Below are positions 1-17,954 of a DNA stretch of 64,000 nucleotides, piece by piece (positions within the stretch are counted from its first letter, which is position 1; the number at the start of each line of letters is the position of its first letter). The stretch lies in assembly GCA_037178855.1 (NCBI GenBank), contig JASJZC010000006.1:5952001-6016000 (forward strand), given 5' to 3'. A program made the position numbers and the translations under genes. Source of the stretch: Oscheius sp. JU75. Taxonomy: Eukaryota > Nematoda > Chromadorea > Rhabditida > Rhabditidae. The notes beneath the pieces were generated by a model, which saw nothing but the letters and a program-made list of their open reading frames with translations, did not search any database and was not told the origin of the DNA.

Positions 1-337
1 CGAATGCCATTTGGGGGTGGCCTACATTAGCATGCTCGTTTGGTCACACGTCCCTAACGTTTTCTAACCCAAATTTCCTCGGCTACTGACATTTTTCGAT
101 CACTCTCAGACCTTTTTTCAAGAGATTCTTGAGTCGTCCCCTCAAAACGAAGTGTTGAAAAGGAACGTCCTATTAGGAATGATGGATGTTCCGACCCGAG
201 GGGGCACTCCTGAGTTCAAGAATCAAAGGAAAATCTCGGAAAGGATGAGGAGTCTCTCCACTGATCGTAGTTCTACTGGATTAACCTCCAGAATCGAGGA
301 CGAAAACGACCCGGAATCGATCAACTCGGCCAGCTGA
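1..337 (+). CDS. 3' end of an unrecognised gene (two terminal exons)
   Basis: Two exons can be read, 1-49 and 110-337, joined in phase 0 by a 60-bp GT/AG intron (acceptor CTCTCAG). The rest of the gene lies upstream of the window. The first exon gives a short hydrophobic run (AYISMLVWSH). The second gives a polar Ser/Arg-rich tail ending at TGA 335-337, with segments such as ILESSPQNEVLKRN and MMDVPTRGGTPEF. A hydrophobic stretch followed by a charged tail would suit the C-terminus of a membrane protein, but that is inference from very little sequence. I do not recognise the family. The two exons share one frame and the tail has coding-like composition. Confidence 0.45.
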
Positions 338-3300
338 GGTCCTGATGAATCGGGGAGAGGCCACGGTACTAAAACCTCCGGCTATTCTGGGTATTTGCAT
401 TCCTATGTTTACGGGTGCGAGTGTGAAATTTGCCATTGACGCCACACGGTGTAAAAGAACAGATCGTAAGCGAAAACAATCGGGAACGAGTAAAGACTCT
501 CTGGGGATCCTATGAAAGGATATTGGATGTTCTCAACTTTCTGATGATGACACTTCTGGGTTTGACAGCTTCTTGCATAGGAGAAAACATGTGCATTAAG
601 GGATCGTTCACTAGTACTTTACCTATAAAGTACCTGCATTGCTGCGAAGCTTCTTCTAAAGATTACCAAGAAGTGTGGGGTTTGTCTAACTTGTCTGGTC
701 TATTCCATTCTGTATCCTAGCTGCCACCAATTGTACAACCGGGTACTTTGCTAGAATACCTTTTCTGACAGAGTCTTCTGGCAATGTCCAAAGAGGTAAT
801 CTAGTTCTCTGGTTTGGAAAAATAGTTGAAACAGTAAATTCTTTACAGTTTCTTCCTAGTACAGTGCATCTTGCTGATGTAAGTACAATTCCAGAAATAT
901 CATTATAACTCCTCTTGTTCTATTTTCATATTTAACTCTGGCGTCCACATTCAAAGTCTGACCCTTTTCTCGAGCTTCAAGCCCTCTCTCAGCCACAAAT
1001 TATTCATCTTTGTCCTCTCTTCTTTTGTTTATTGTCCACTAACTTGACCTCTTGATTCACAAGACGCTATTTTAAACACTGAAGAATCTCAACTGTACCT
1101 GCAATCCAGGGCACTGAACAAATCGGAAGAGAAGCTGGACGCAGGAGAGGAAAAGCATCTCTATAAATTGAGCGAGTAGACAAGAAACAGAGATAATGGA
1201 AGATTTCACGCCAGCATAGGAGGCAAAAATTAATTGCTCGGTGGGCTGGGGAAACGTAATTCGACAGAGGCTCGCGTTGTCGAAAAGCAGCAAAAACTTT
1301 GACGTTGAAAGGAACACCGATTGAGGTCGCATTTCAGTTGCATGTAACAAAGTGGAATTTGAGCAGACCAAGAATAGAGAACAAGGAAGAGCGTTTTAGG
1401 ACGTATAGACTCTAAGAAAAGAAGTAGAAAAGAAAATTTATACTTCGAAGAGCTTGAAGGAGGCGGGGAAGACCACCTCCCGAAGGAACACTAGGCCTCA
1501 CAAGACAGATTAGACAAATGGTAGCTCGGAATGCGGTTAAAGGGAATAACGAGGAAGAGATTCTTATGATTCAATTGTGGAGCCAACTGACCGGAAAGAG
1601 GAAGACCAGTTGTATAGAAAGAGCTATTTTCAGTGTTCCGAATACAGAGACTAAAGAAGCTTGCTGGAAGAGAATAAAGATGAGATATAATTTAATTATA
1701 TGGTTCAAATTAGGAATTTATCACTTGCAATTCTTGTTTGTATTTTCTCAATCTAGGCTTCAAGAGCAATATTTCTTCCAGTTGTTACAACCTTTTTCTT
1801 TTGCTCCTGTTTTAGTTTTTCTGGAGCTCAAAGGGGAAAATCCCGAGAATCTCAGGAGAAACTGTATCATGTAATCAGTTCATCAATTCATTGTGCTCAT
1901 AGACAAGAACATTTCTCGTCTTCAGTAACTACTCACGTTTTCACTCCTTTCCCCTTCTCCTTCCAGATATCACTTTATTCGGAAGAGAATGTTTTTTATC
2001 TTCGACAGAACAATAGCCCTAGAGAAGACTCACTGAGGTGTGAGTTATATACAAAACAACACTTGTTCTCCCCGCCAACGAACACCTTCTCAAAAATCAT
2101 GCCTACCTGTTGCCAGAAGCAGTTTTTGAATAGTTGGACAGCGAAAAGCCATCGGCCGCCACAAAGAAGACAGTTCATCGTGACGACGAGAAGGCAGATG
2201 ACGAGAGACTCAGCTGGATTCAATGAGAAGAGAGCCAGTTTATGACTTTAGAGAGGGTCGATCATGAGTTTGTTTTTAGTTGACTACGAATCTTATTGTG
2301 TTAGTATTCTAGACAGGGTGACGGAAGTGGAGACTCTTCTCCCACCAGGTGGCGTCTTTTGGGGGCTTGGCACGGTGATCGGCCACTCGAGCTTGAGACT
2401 TCTAAAACCCTTTCTTATAAACTGGGTAGAACTTACTCTTTAAGTATACCTGGAACAGTACAAACCGAGGTTGTTGTGAAGAGCAGAGTGACACCTGAAA
2501 ATTTAACTCATTCGCACAATGTCAGTGCCCTCTAACCTCTCCATTTTGTGTCAAAGTAGGCTCCCGTCGCCGTTCCCTCATAGTGCCAAATAGCTCTAAA
2601 CTTTCACAGAACTTTTTAGTTTTCCAGCGAAGTTGAAAGATGGAGGAAAGATCCCATATTACTTTTGGTTATCTCCCGAAATGATACATACTTTGTAAAT
2701 GTTGATGTTCGGTGCCCAGACGGCGTATAGCCAAGACCAAAAATAGGCGAAATGCAATGAAACTGAGACATATACCGTAACAGAATGAACGACTGACTTG
2801 TAAAAAACGCTCGAGGAAAGTTAGTCAAACAGTTCGTCAACTCACCATACTCAAGTGCCATCTATAATAAATCGTCAGAATAGGCGCAAAAACTTATGGA
2901 AACTCTGAAACTTTGTAGTGTAACAAAAACCGGATCGAAGACCGTCTCAATGGTTCCACACGGTTCGACCGATTGGCTCAATTGTTTCTTTACATGGAAG
3001 TGCGATCAATATGTGTCAGAAGCAATATGAGAAGCACTGGTGCCTCTGTGAAAAAAGACGGAATTTACTGACTTCGACGATTTTAGAGACAAGCAACAGG
3101 GGAGAATATGCTAGGACGGAGAGGTCCGCACACATCGTCAAGACGGCTGTAACCGGACCAAAAACGATCTTGCGGCTCTGAACAGCAGAGTCAGTTTATT
3201 GTATTGGAGTCGATTGTCCTCGGCTCTATCCTCTACTTCTAGAATACAACCACTCCATTCGAAATAGATCTTCATTTAAGCAAATTTCCTGAGAAACAGA

Positions 3301-3505
3301 ACAACATATACTTAATAGGAACAGGGGAGGAAATAGAATCTTATTTCGGAGGAGACAGCTCTTTTGTGAAAGCACATTGTGGAGAGACAGAGAGGGAAAA
3401 GAGAAAGAAGGATCGTTTGAAACGCAGTGAGAAAAAGAGGAAATTTTGGGGGAGAAACCGGTGTGAGAGATCAGTTTTTGGGCAGAAAAAAAGAACTAAA
3501 CGAGA
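338..3505. other. Intergenic stretch, no supported gene
   Basis: Only short open frames of up to about 118 codons occur here, on both strands. They lack splice-consistent partners, family motifs or coding-like composition. I see no RNA gene, tandem array or long inverted repeat. The 3' UTR of the NOS1AP-like gene should lie at its right edge. Confidence 0.5.
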
Positions 3506-10189
<6,684 letters not shown>

Positions 10190-13100
10190 CTCACTGACAG
10201 TTGGTTTTTCAGAATGAACATAGAAGAACTCTCACCTTATACCACATAGCGCAGATTACAGCCAGCCAGGCCAGGACCCGACGAGACAAAGGGAAGAGAT
10301 CTACTGCTAGCTGAAGAATGATAGTTAGAACTGGAGGGAGAAAGATCGAGAGCTTGTCTCTGAAGCTACTTGGAGAGATATATAGACAAGGAAAGAGACA
10401 AAAAGAGTATAACAAAAGTGAGGTGTTACTTTTCCTGATTGTACGAAGTCTTTCCAAAAACTGGTTCACATTGATGACTTTGATTGAAACTCCTAATATC
10501 TTACTCTACTGTTTGAACAGACAGAACGAGGCAGAGTCAGATCTCAAAATTGTACGAAACCAGCAGAGATCGGACAAAAAAATTAGTGGTCTTGTAAAAA
10601 AAGGAAAATGGCCAGAATGGTGGAGTTGACTGCCAGTAGATTCTTCTGGGTCAAGATAACGTAGAGTCCAAAACTAGGAACACTGAGGGCTATTGAGACT
10701 GGAAAAAGCTCATTCTCGGAGACTGAACTCCTGGCCGCTGCTCACCTAATTTTGCCGCAACTTCCGACAACAAGACCTCTAACCTAATTTTCGAGACAGA
10801 ACAGATAAAGAAAAAGAGAGATAAAAACCAGAGCTCAGCCTTAGGGATTTGTTTATGGCTCGCGTGTCGACGACTCGTCGAAAAAGATAAACGAGCGCCG
10901 ACAATTGCCGCATTAGGAAAGAAATCGGCAATCGGATGGCCATTACACAGAGTCTTTGGGACCTTCTTCCCCCTAGAATCGATGGCCATTGTCGTCGTCG
11001 GGGAGACACAATAAGCATGGTGATGAGGACACTTGAAGACGAGTAGGAGGAGAGGGAGGAAGGAGGAACACGAGATATGTCTCTCTGCCCTTCTTCCTAA
11101 TTTGAGGCTCCGGCTGTGGAATTCGAAATTCAATTTCACACAGGGCTAGCACGAACAGAAGTTGGCACCGACACACATTACCCGATGCGGGGACGCGTTT
11201 TATAGCCAGTGAGAGGTGACAAAAGTTGTTCCGGAGAACAAAAATCAAGATACAGAGGCTGTAAATAGGAATTCGAGCGGGAAATAAGCTTGGAGTCGAT
11301 AATGATATAGTACCAAACGCGAAAAGACGATAGGTTTAACTTTAACTTTGGTTTTAAAGATTATAGCAAATCGTGAAAGAGAAAAACAAGATTCAACGTT
11401 TGACTGCAGTTTTTGAAAAAGCAGCAAAGAAGAACCAAAAGAGAGTTTATTTTTTTCAGAAACAGTACTCAAATTGGCTCCGACATCGCGTAAAATGTAC
11501 TAGAGTACCTTGCGTGCGCTCTGTCGGCCTCAAAACATGACGATTAAGCAGCTCGTAAGAAACTGATAGGAATAGAAAATCCGTTTTTCTGCCTGTTGTT
11601 GTCAGGAGGAGACAATGAATTCCATAGTTATGGCGTTCGGGAGGGGGAAGTCAGAATGCCTCAAGGAGATAACTCAATTTAAGAGGAGGCAAGACTCTCA
11701 ATGAACAAATTAGTATGGGACGAGAGTATCTGGGAGCCATCAGATCCGGGTTATGGCCTCGGGGACGTCTTTTTGACAAGGAGACGTCGCTCTCTCTCCG
11801 TGACTACTAATGCACTACTGGCCTCCGGGCAGTTGGGCCGTAAATATGCCACAAATTGAATCAGAAGCTCGTCAAAAGACTCCCTCACCGTGTCCACGCA
11901 CCCTAATGAAACAAGGGCGAAAGTCATAAAACTACGAGACAGGAGGAGGGGAATTAGAGTTTGAGGTCTCCCGAGGGAGGACATGCTGAAAGGATGGCTG
12001 ACGAATCTAATAACAACTTTTTATACGGTCCTTTGGGAGAAGGAAGGACTGTACAGCAGCAACTGATTGAAGTTTTGCACCTTTTGAAGAAGAATGGAGC
12101 AAACGATTGTGGCCGGATTCCCGGAGGCCAATCAGTAGATCATGTAACAAAACTAGTGAGACTACTCAGAATCCCATAACTGACGTAAATACAGAATATG
12201 TACGGTTATAAAGGTTGCTGAGCTACAATGCTCGATGTTTCCACTTGGTTCCCAAGAATACGGATTCATAATAATAATAATATAAAGAAACCTTCAGAAA
12301 ATAAAGAAAGATATTGCTAGAGGCAGAAAACGATTAGATATGAACGGAAGAAAATCATAGTGCTTTCGCCAAAAGAAGGAACGTAATCTTTCACTGAGAA
12401 AAAGAGTCAAGAAATGTTAATGCTCGAAACTGAAACTCCGAAACGTTACCATCAAAAGAGAATCTGACATAGAAAGCTGAGCAGAAGGAAACAAACGGAG
12501 AGAACATCGCGTGGATGCGGTCAGTCACTGCTGCCGAGTCATTTATTTCGTGCCGATCAGCGCAAGTGTCCCCCTCCGATCACTCGATCTACCCACCACG
12601 TTTTAATCACTTTTTCCTTCTTTTCAAGTTGAAACTTGTTTTGTTCTTTGATTGAGAGTACTTGAAGAGAAACTGAGTTCCGAGAGGAGCCAATTGTTCG
12701 ATCAGTCATTGCGTCAGTTCCTGACGTAAAACTGACAGAAATAACTAGAGATGAGAGGACAGATATGTAGTTATGGGTGGAGGGGCTAAAGTGCGGATTG
12801 ATGGATTGGTCAAAGAAAAAGAGACAACTTAATAGAGAGCGAGAAGTCATTAGAGTGGCAGGGAGAATAATCGACAAATTGGAGAGGAAATGGTGAAAAC
12901 TTTTGATAGAAAAAGAAACATAAGAAGCACAAATAGCTGCTACAAGTCCACATTCAGATCACTTGAGTCTGTCTAAAAATACGGCCAGAACGACAGCGAA
13001 GAATATATAGAAACGGAACGAATCTGTAAAATACAGTATTTGACTGTAGTCAGCTGACCTGATTGTAGTGCGGGAACGATGATGACTACACAAGTCTAGA

Positions 13101-15523
13101 GGATAAAGAAAGACATCGATAGCAGAGAAACTATCGTTTCAGGGTTAGTAACCAATATCTATGTGTCTTTCCTATCCCAGACTAGATCATCTAAATCAAT
13201 TGTGATCCCCCAGCCGGGAGGAAGTGCAATTGTTCCCTCCGTGAGTGTGGGTCAGCTTCTCCCTCTCTGCCATCGAGTCTCACTCTGCAAATGGCGCAAT
13301 AATGGCGTGTGTAACGGATAACAACACGTGTCGTCTCCATCCAGACCCATCATATCAGCCTCCAGCATCGGCTCTGATTAATGACTCCACGTCTAAGAAA
13401 TACATAACCCCAGCAAGTGGTCAGCCTTCGAGAAAAGAATTCAATGACGTCAGGATCAAACTGGTGGGAGACTAGTGTTTTCATTCGGTTTACAGCTGGT
13501 CAACATAGATTTGAAACGACTCGGGTGGACAGAGAAAAGAGTCAAGACAACAAGGTCATAAATAAGAACAGAGTGAGGCTAATTAAGAAACAAACCAGGA
13601 AAACGTGTGTAGCTTTAGAAAAGTTGATACAGTTGAGAAGTAGTACAGGAAGAAAAGAAAAGGTTAAGTCAGTGCTATTCGATGAAAAGGAGCTCATAGA
13701 AACCATCCTGTAACAGAAAGCCAGAATAAAGCATTTAGAAAAGGAAAAATTTTGGTAAAGGGAACGAGGGAAGTCTCTTGTAAAAGTGAAAGACACCACG
13801 ACAGCAAAAATAGAAACAAGACTAGCAGAGAAGTAAGTAATAGAAGCTAAGAGTGTGTGCATATTGTTGACGGGACTCAGAACAGTATTAGTGTCAGAAT
13901 GACGAAGTAGATATAAGAGGGTCTTTCTTGAGTGAGAGGAGACTTTTCCACTCTTTCAGGAAGAAAAGGATATACCATATCGGTGAAAAGTAGATAGAAC
14001 TTCATTCTTCGAAGAGGATAAGGTAGTTTTCAAGATCCAGAGCAGAGAAGCGAAGGAAAGAAAAATGGGGAAATGGAATGGTTCAGTCTAAAAAAAAAAC
14101 TGTTTTTGAAAAGTCACAAGAAAAAAGTGGTAACAGTAGTTCTGAATGAAAAGGCCTCGAGAAAGAGAAAGCAGAGAGGCTTAATATCTAGCAAATTGTT
14201 TATTCGGAACGAGTGTGTACCTCACTCATCAAAGCAACCGAACCGGAAAAAGGACTGGAGATGGATGGATGAAAGTGTCAAAGTGTCAATTAATAAGCGC
14301 AGCCGACAAAAAGAGGATGGCCGACGAGGTTGCGATCGACATTTTACAGCAGCAGCACCCCGGTCTCCGACGAGTCGGCATCCAAACAATCGCCCGCGAT
14401 TATTAATTCCAATCGATCATTTCGTTTTAGACCTGGAGCCGGAAGTCTTTGTGGCCTACTTGGAGATTGTTTCTTAATCGGTGAAATTAATATAAAGACA
14501 AATCTTCGGAGTTGCTCCGCTATCAGAGCTCGTAAAAATCATTCTGGCACCTTGCATTATCAGCAATTCTTTCGACTTTTTGATCACAATATTAGTCTTT
14601 TTCTAGAACTGAGATCAGTAGGATTTGGAACTGGAAGACATAAAAGAAAGAAAGAAATAAAGAGAAAATATAGTCCAAGAGACATCAAAAAACAAGTGGG
14701 GAAGTCTCAACATGGAAGGAAATAGAAATATCTATTTGGATCGATAGAAGCTACAAGAAGAACTGACGAGAGTTGATTCTGGCGACTAAACTACAGAATT
14801 TGGAAGCACTAAAATAGTTCATACAGAACTAGACATTTCAAAAGTTCCAAAAATGTAATTAAATCGAAGTTTTGAATGTTTCGCAACAAAAAAAAGTTCA
14901 ATTGAAAACAATAAAGGGACACAGAAATGGGAAATCAAGTGCCCAGTGAGTCAAGAGCATCCAGAAGACGGACTAATCAGTCAGAACCGCTGTCCAGGAT
15001 GTTTTCTTCCCGATTCCTGACCAAAATACTCGATTTATAGCCCAGAAGGAGCCAGTGCTTTCTCCCAACCCACTGGATCAATGTTCCCTGCCAAACAGTT
15101 GTTCGAATAAATTTCTTGTTCTTCCTCTCGAATGAAAGAGAGAAGATAAGTCAAGTGTCTCATAAAATAGTCAAATGAATGAGTTCTGGAGAAGGTTCTC
15201 TATAGGAAGGGGGTCCTTCTACCCAGTGGCTAATGAATAATTGATAAGCGATTGAAGGGCAGGGCGGCTGTCCCTTCTCTCTCTCCGCAAGCTAAATACT
15301 ATTAAAACAGAGAGGAAAGAGAGACAGACACTCACTCTCTCTGGCAGCAGGATCTGACCGCTCGGTCGGCTGCTTGGGTTCAGTCAGTAAGGCTTTCTTT
15401 TTCTCTTCTAACCATTTGTGAGTGGTGTTATCGAGGAAGTGTTACCGACGACAAGAAACCGGAGTGGAACCAAAAGCAGAAAGTACAAGAAGAAAGAAAA
15501 GACAAGAACAGCTATTAAAAGCT
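10190..15523. other. Gene-poor interval
   Basis: More than 5 kb with only short, low-complexity open frames such as those near 11.0, 12.6, 13.3 and 14.3 kb. None shows a family motif or splice-consistent continuation. The A-rich plus strand between 12.9 and 14.9 kb explains many Lys/Glu/Arg-rich frames. No RNA gene or repeat array was recognised. Upstream regulatory sequence of the NOS1AP-like gene is expected at its left end. Confidence 0.45.
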
Positions 15524-15529
15524 TTATTC
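15524..15529 (-). terminator. Poly(A) signal AATAAA
   Basis: AATAAA on the minus strand, 28 bp past the stop codon of the small secreted-protein locus at 15557-15743. It supports that locus being, or having recently been, transcribed. Confidence 0.55.
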
Positions 15530-15556
15530 TTGGAAGATCCTCGATGATGAGCCGGT

Positions 15557-15743
15557 CTACGGGACGCCCTTGGAAACCTCGCAGGCTTTGTAGTCTCCTC
15601 CAGTCGTGGTAGCACCTCCACCTCCAACTGGGGCAGGAACAGACGCAGGGGCTGGTACTGGAGCTGCTGGCTGGGCGGCCTTCTTTCTACCGCAGGAGAC
15701 GGGCAGCTAGGACGGGTAGGCTGCAGATGACGAGGTAGAGCAT
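15557..15743 (-). pseudogene. Small secreted Pro/Ala-rich protein locus with a frame break
   Basis: Starting at ATG 15741-15743 the frame reads a hydrophobic leader (MLYLVICSLPVLAARLLR) and then stops at TAG. A second frame overlaps the end of the leader and reads LPVSCGRKKAAQPAAPVPA, continues Pro/Ala/Gly-rich, and ends DYKACEVSKGVP with TAG 15557-15559. A leader followed by a CGRKK-type start and a Pro/Ala-rich body resembles short secreted nematode proteins. A poly(A) signal follows. A single-base change would join the frames. An alternative is a 25-bp GT...TAG intron, which would be unusually short. I therefore call it frameshifted, either a young pseudogene or a sequence error. Confidence 0.45.
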
Positions 15744-16235
15744 CTTCACCGGCTGGCAGGAGCGTTGGAAGTCAACTGTCTTGGAACATTGCCTTGGGAT
15801 TAGAGGCGTATCGGCAGGGTTAGAATTGTCAGGACAGAAATTGTTATGATATGCTCTTGGCAAGTCAAATTGGAAGCAGCGAAAGACTTGGTTTCAGAGA
15901 TACAGGACAGGGAGTTCCTGTTCCGATCATCCTCTCCAGAGGAAAAACTGATCCATGACTCTCTAACCATTCGAGATTCTTTCAATAAGCGTGTTTGCTT
16001 TTGTGGGACTCGTGTTAGTTATTGAACTGTTGCAAGATCCGCAAATGCAGACATCCATGTGATCATGTTCGACATGCTACCCCCACGCTGTTTGATCTGG
16101 CTGCAGCTGGTCATCTTCTGGTTGTTAAAAAGACTGCAGGGTACAGGCCGAATACGCACTCGCCAGTTCTCCCCTTGTGTTCCTACCTTATCAGACGGCA
16201 ACTCGTTGGCGAATAGTCTTTCGGGAAATAGAATC
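15744..16235. other. Intergenic between divergent genes
   Basis: About 490 bp separating the minus-strand secreted-protein locus from the plus-strand His-rich gene. It presumably holds both promoters. No motif was recognised. Confidence 0.4.
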
Positions 16236-17509
16236 ATGCGGTATCCTCTCATCGCTCTGGCTCTTCTCGTCACAGGTGTGTTGCGTTTAATATTCCGGCT
16301 TATCCTACTTTTGCCGATGTTTCAAGCCTGAACTTAAACACAATTTTCAGTAGTCTTGACTCATACCGAGGAAAGACAAGACTCTTTCCTTGAAAAGCTC
16401 ATTCCGGGACTCAAGCTTCCACTGTTCCAATGGAGAAAAGGATCTCATGAAAAGTCGAACGAGAAGTCCAAAGAGAAAGGACACGACCACAAACATGGCC
16501 ACGACCACAAACATGGCCACAAACACAGCCATAGTAAAAGCCGATCCTCTTCCTCTTCCGACTCGAAAGAGAACTCTGGCTGGGGAAAGTCCACCGTGAG
16601 ACGTTCGTCTGTCCCACCTTCGACCACCATGCAGTCCAGAAACCCTCGTCGTTCGACAGCTCAGTCAACTATTATGAGAGACACTCGTCGATCCACAATG
16701 GAGACAATTGTACAGCCCAGTACCGTTCCAGTTGAGAGCACTATTGTTGCTTGTAAGTTCTCCCCAAGTTTTCCTTTTCAGTTGCAACAGTTAATTTCTT
16801 AATCTAGCCAGTGATAACAGACTTAAAACAACAGACCGTCAATCCTTTCAACTTTTCTGTGACGACTCATCCGTTTTATTAGCGTAATGAAAGGGTCTTT
16901 GACTAGAGAAAACTGATTAAAAAAAACTGTAAGCATGATGACAACAGATTTTCCGATAGTTTATCGACGAGAGAGACACATGCAGAGAGATATTCCGGAA
17001 GCAGAATTTTATTTTCAGCAACCTGCCCTGCCGGACCAAGCTCTTCTCCAATCACGCGTGCCTTCACTCAAAACGACTTTGTCTACAATCCTGACATCAA
17101 ATTCAAAATCACCCAGAACTCTACCGGCTGTGACATCTTGACTATCTCTTGTTCAGGCTACTTCTCCGCGTTCATTTCGGCTCAATGGGCTGGGACTGGA
17201 GCTGAAGTCATTGTAATTCCTGTTCTAGACTCAGTGTGAAAACCCTTTCCAGTTCGAGTTTCCTACCGACGCTCCAGACAACTTTACTCTAGTCACAACC
17301 TCAACGACTCTGGCCTGGGAACAGTTCGGATGGGGAGCTCCTACGCAAAATCTGGCAATCAAAGACAACGCCTTCTATTGCATGGGTAAGTGAAAGTAGC
17401 TGGCAGTCTGAACATTATCTCTCTTCCAGTAGGGAGTCTTGTTCCCAATGGTGTCCGTCCTGTCCTGACCGCCGCTGCCTTCTTGGCAAAGTCTCGTCTT
17501 GGTCGATAA
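16236..17509 (+). CDS. Secreted protein with a His-rich N-terminal region and a Cys-containing C-terminal domain
   Basis: Five exons (16236-16275, 16351-16752, 17019-17212, 17253-17385, 17430-17509) give 282 aa with matching phases. A signal peptide (MRYPLIALALLVT) is followed by a charged segment holding a His/Lys repeat (HDHKHGHDHKHGHKHSHSKS, about residues 55-75), which could bind metal ions. A Ser/Thr/Arg-rich linker comes next, then a domain with paired Cys (STCPAG, GCDILTISCSG, FYCMG) and N-glycosylation sites. The C-terminal part resembles the short Cys-paired secreted domains common in nematodes, but I cannot assign a named family. A plausible role is extracellular or cuticle-associated. 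No canonical poly(A) signal was seen; AATAAG occurs near 17530. Confidence 0.75.
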
Positions 17510-17954
17510 TGTGTGATTCCACTATGTTAATAAGTTCTGTCCAATTGTTCTGTGTGCTCAGCTGTGTATGTCGTTGTTATACTACTCGAGGGCAAAGATA
17601 AGAGTTGAAAAAAGGAATGATGTTAAATTCCGGAGAAAGAAAGGGAGGAAGCAAAACAGAAAAGTGGGACCACCGAGCGATCGAAAGACGCATTTTTGTA
17701 CTCTTCTTTCTTTAAAGTTTCCTCTTGTTCATGCTTTATTATCAGATACTAATTCTGATGTTCCTATAAGAACATTTCAACTGTAGACAATGCTCGCTTT
17801 CCTGTATAAGACTCTGACTTGTCGAATCTTGTCGAGTTCGAGTCTGAGCTCTCGCTTCTTGTCAGTTGGCTCTAGACTCCGATCAAGCTCGGTTCTTCTT
17901 TACCACAGTTAGTTCTATTTTTTCTCTAGCTAAAGGTCACACACAATTTGTCAG

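Noticed and set aside
337-380. CTGATGA ... CTAAAAC resembling a hammerhead ribozyme core
   Set aside because: The conserved GAAA is absent and the stems do not pair.
13245-13475. 76-codon plus-strand ORF with a protein-like stretch (TCRLHPDPSYQPPASALIND)
   Set aside because: No acceptor/donor partners, no family motif, and it sits in an interval full of similar chance frames.
14073-14477. Overlapping Lys/Arg-rich frames near 14.1-14.7 kb
   Set aside because: Explained by A/G-rich plus-strand composition; no splice or motif support.
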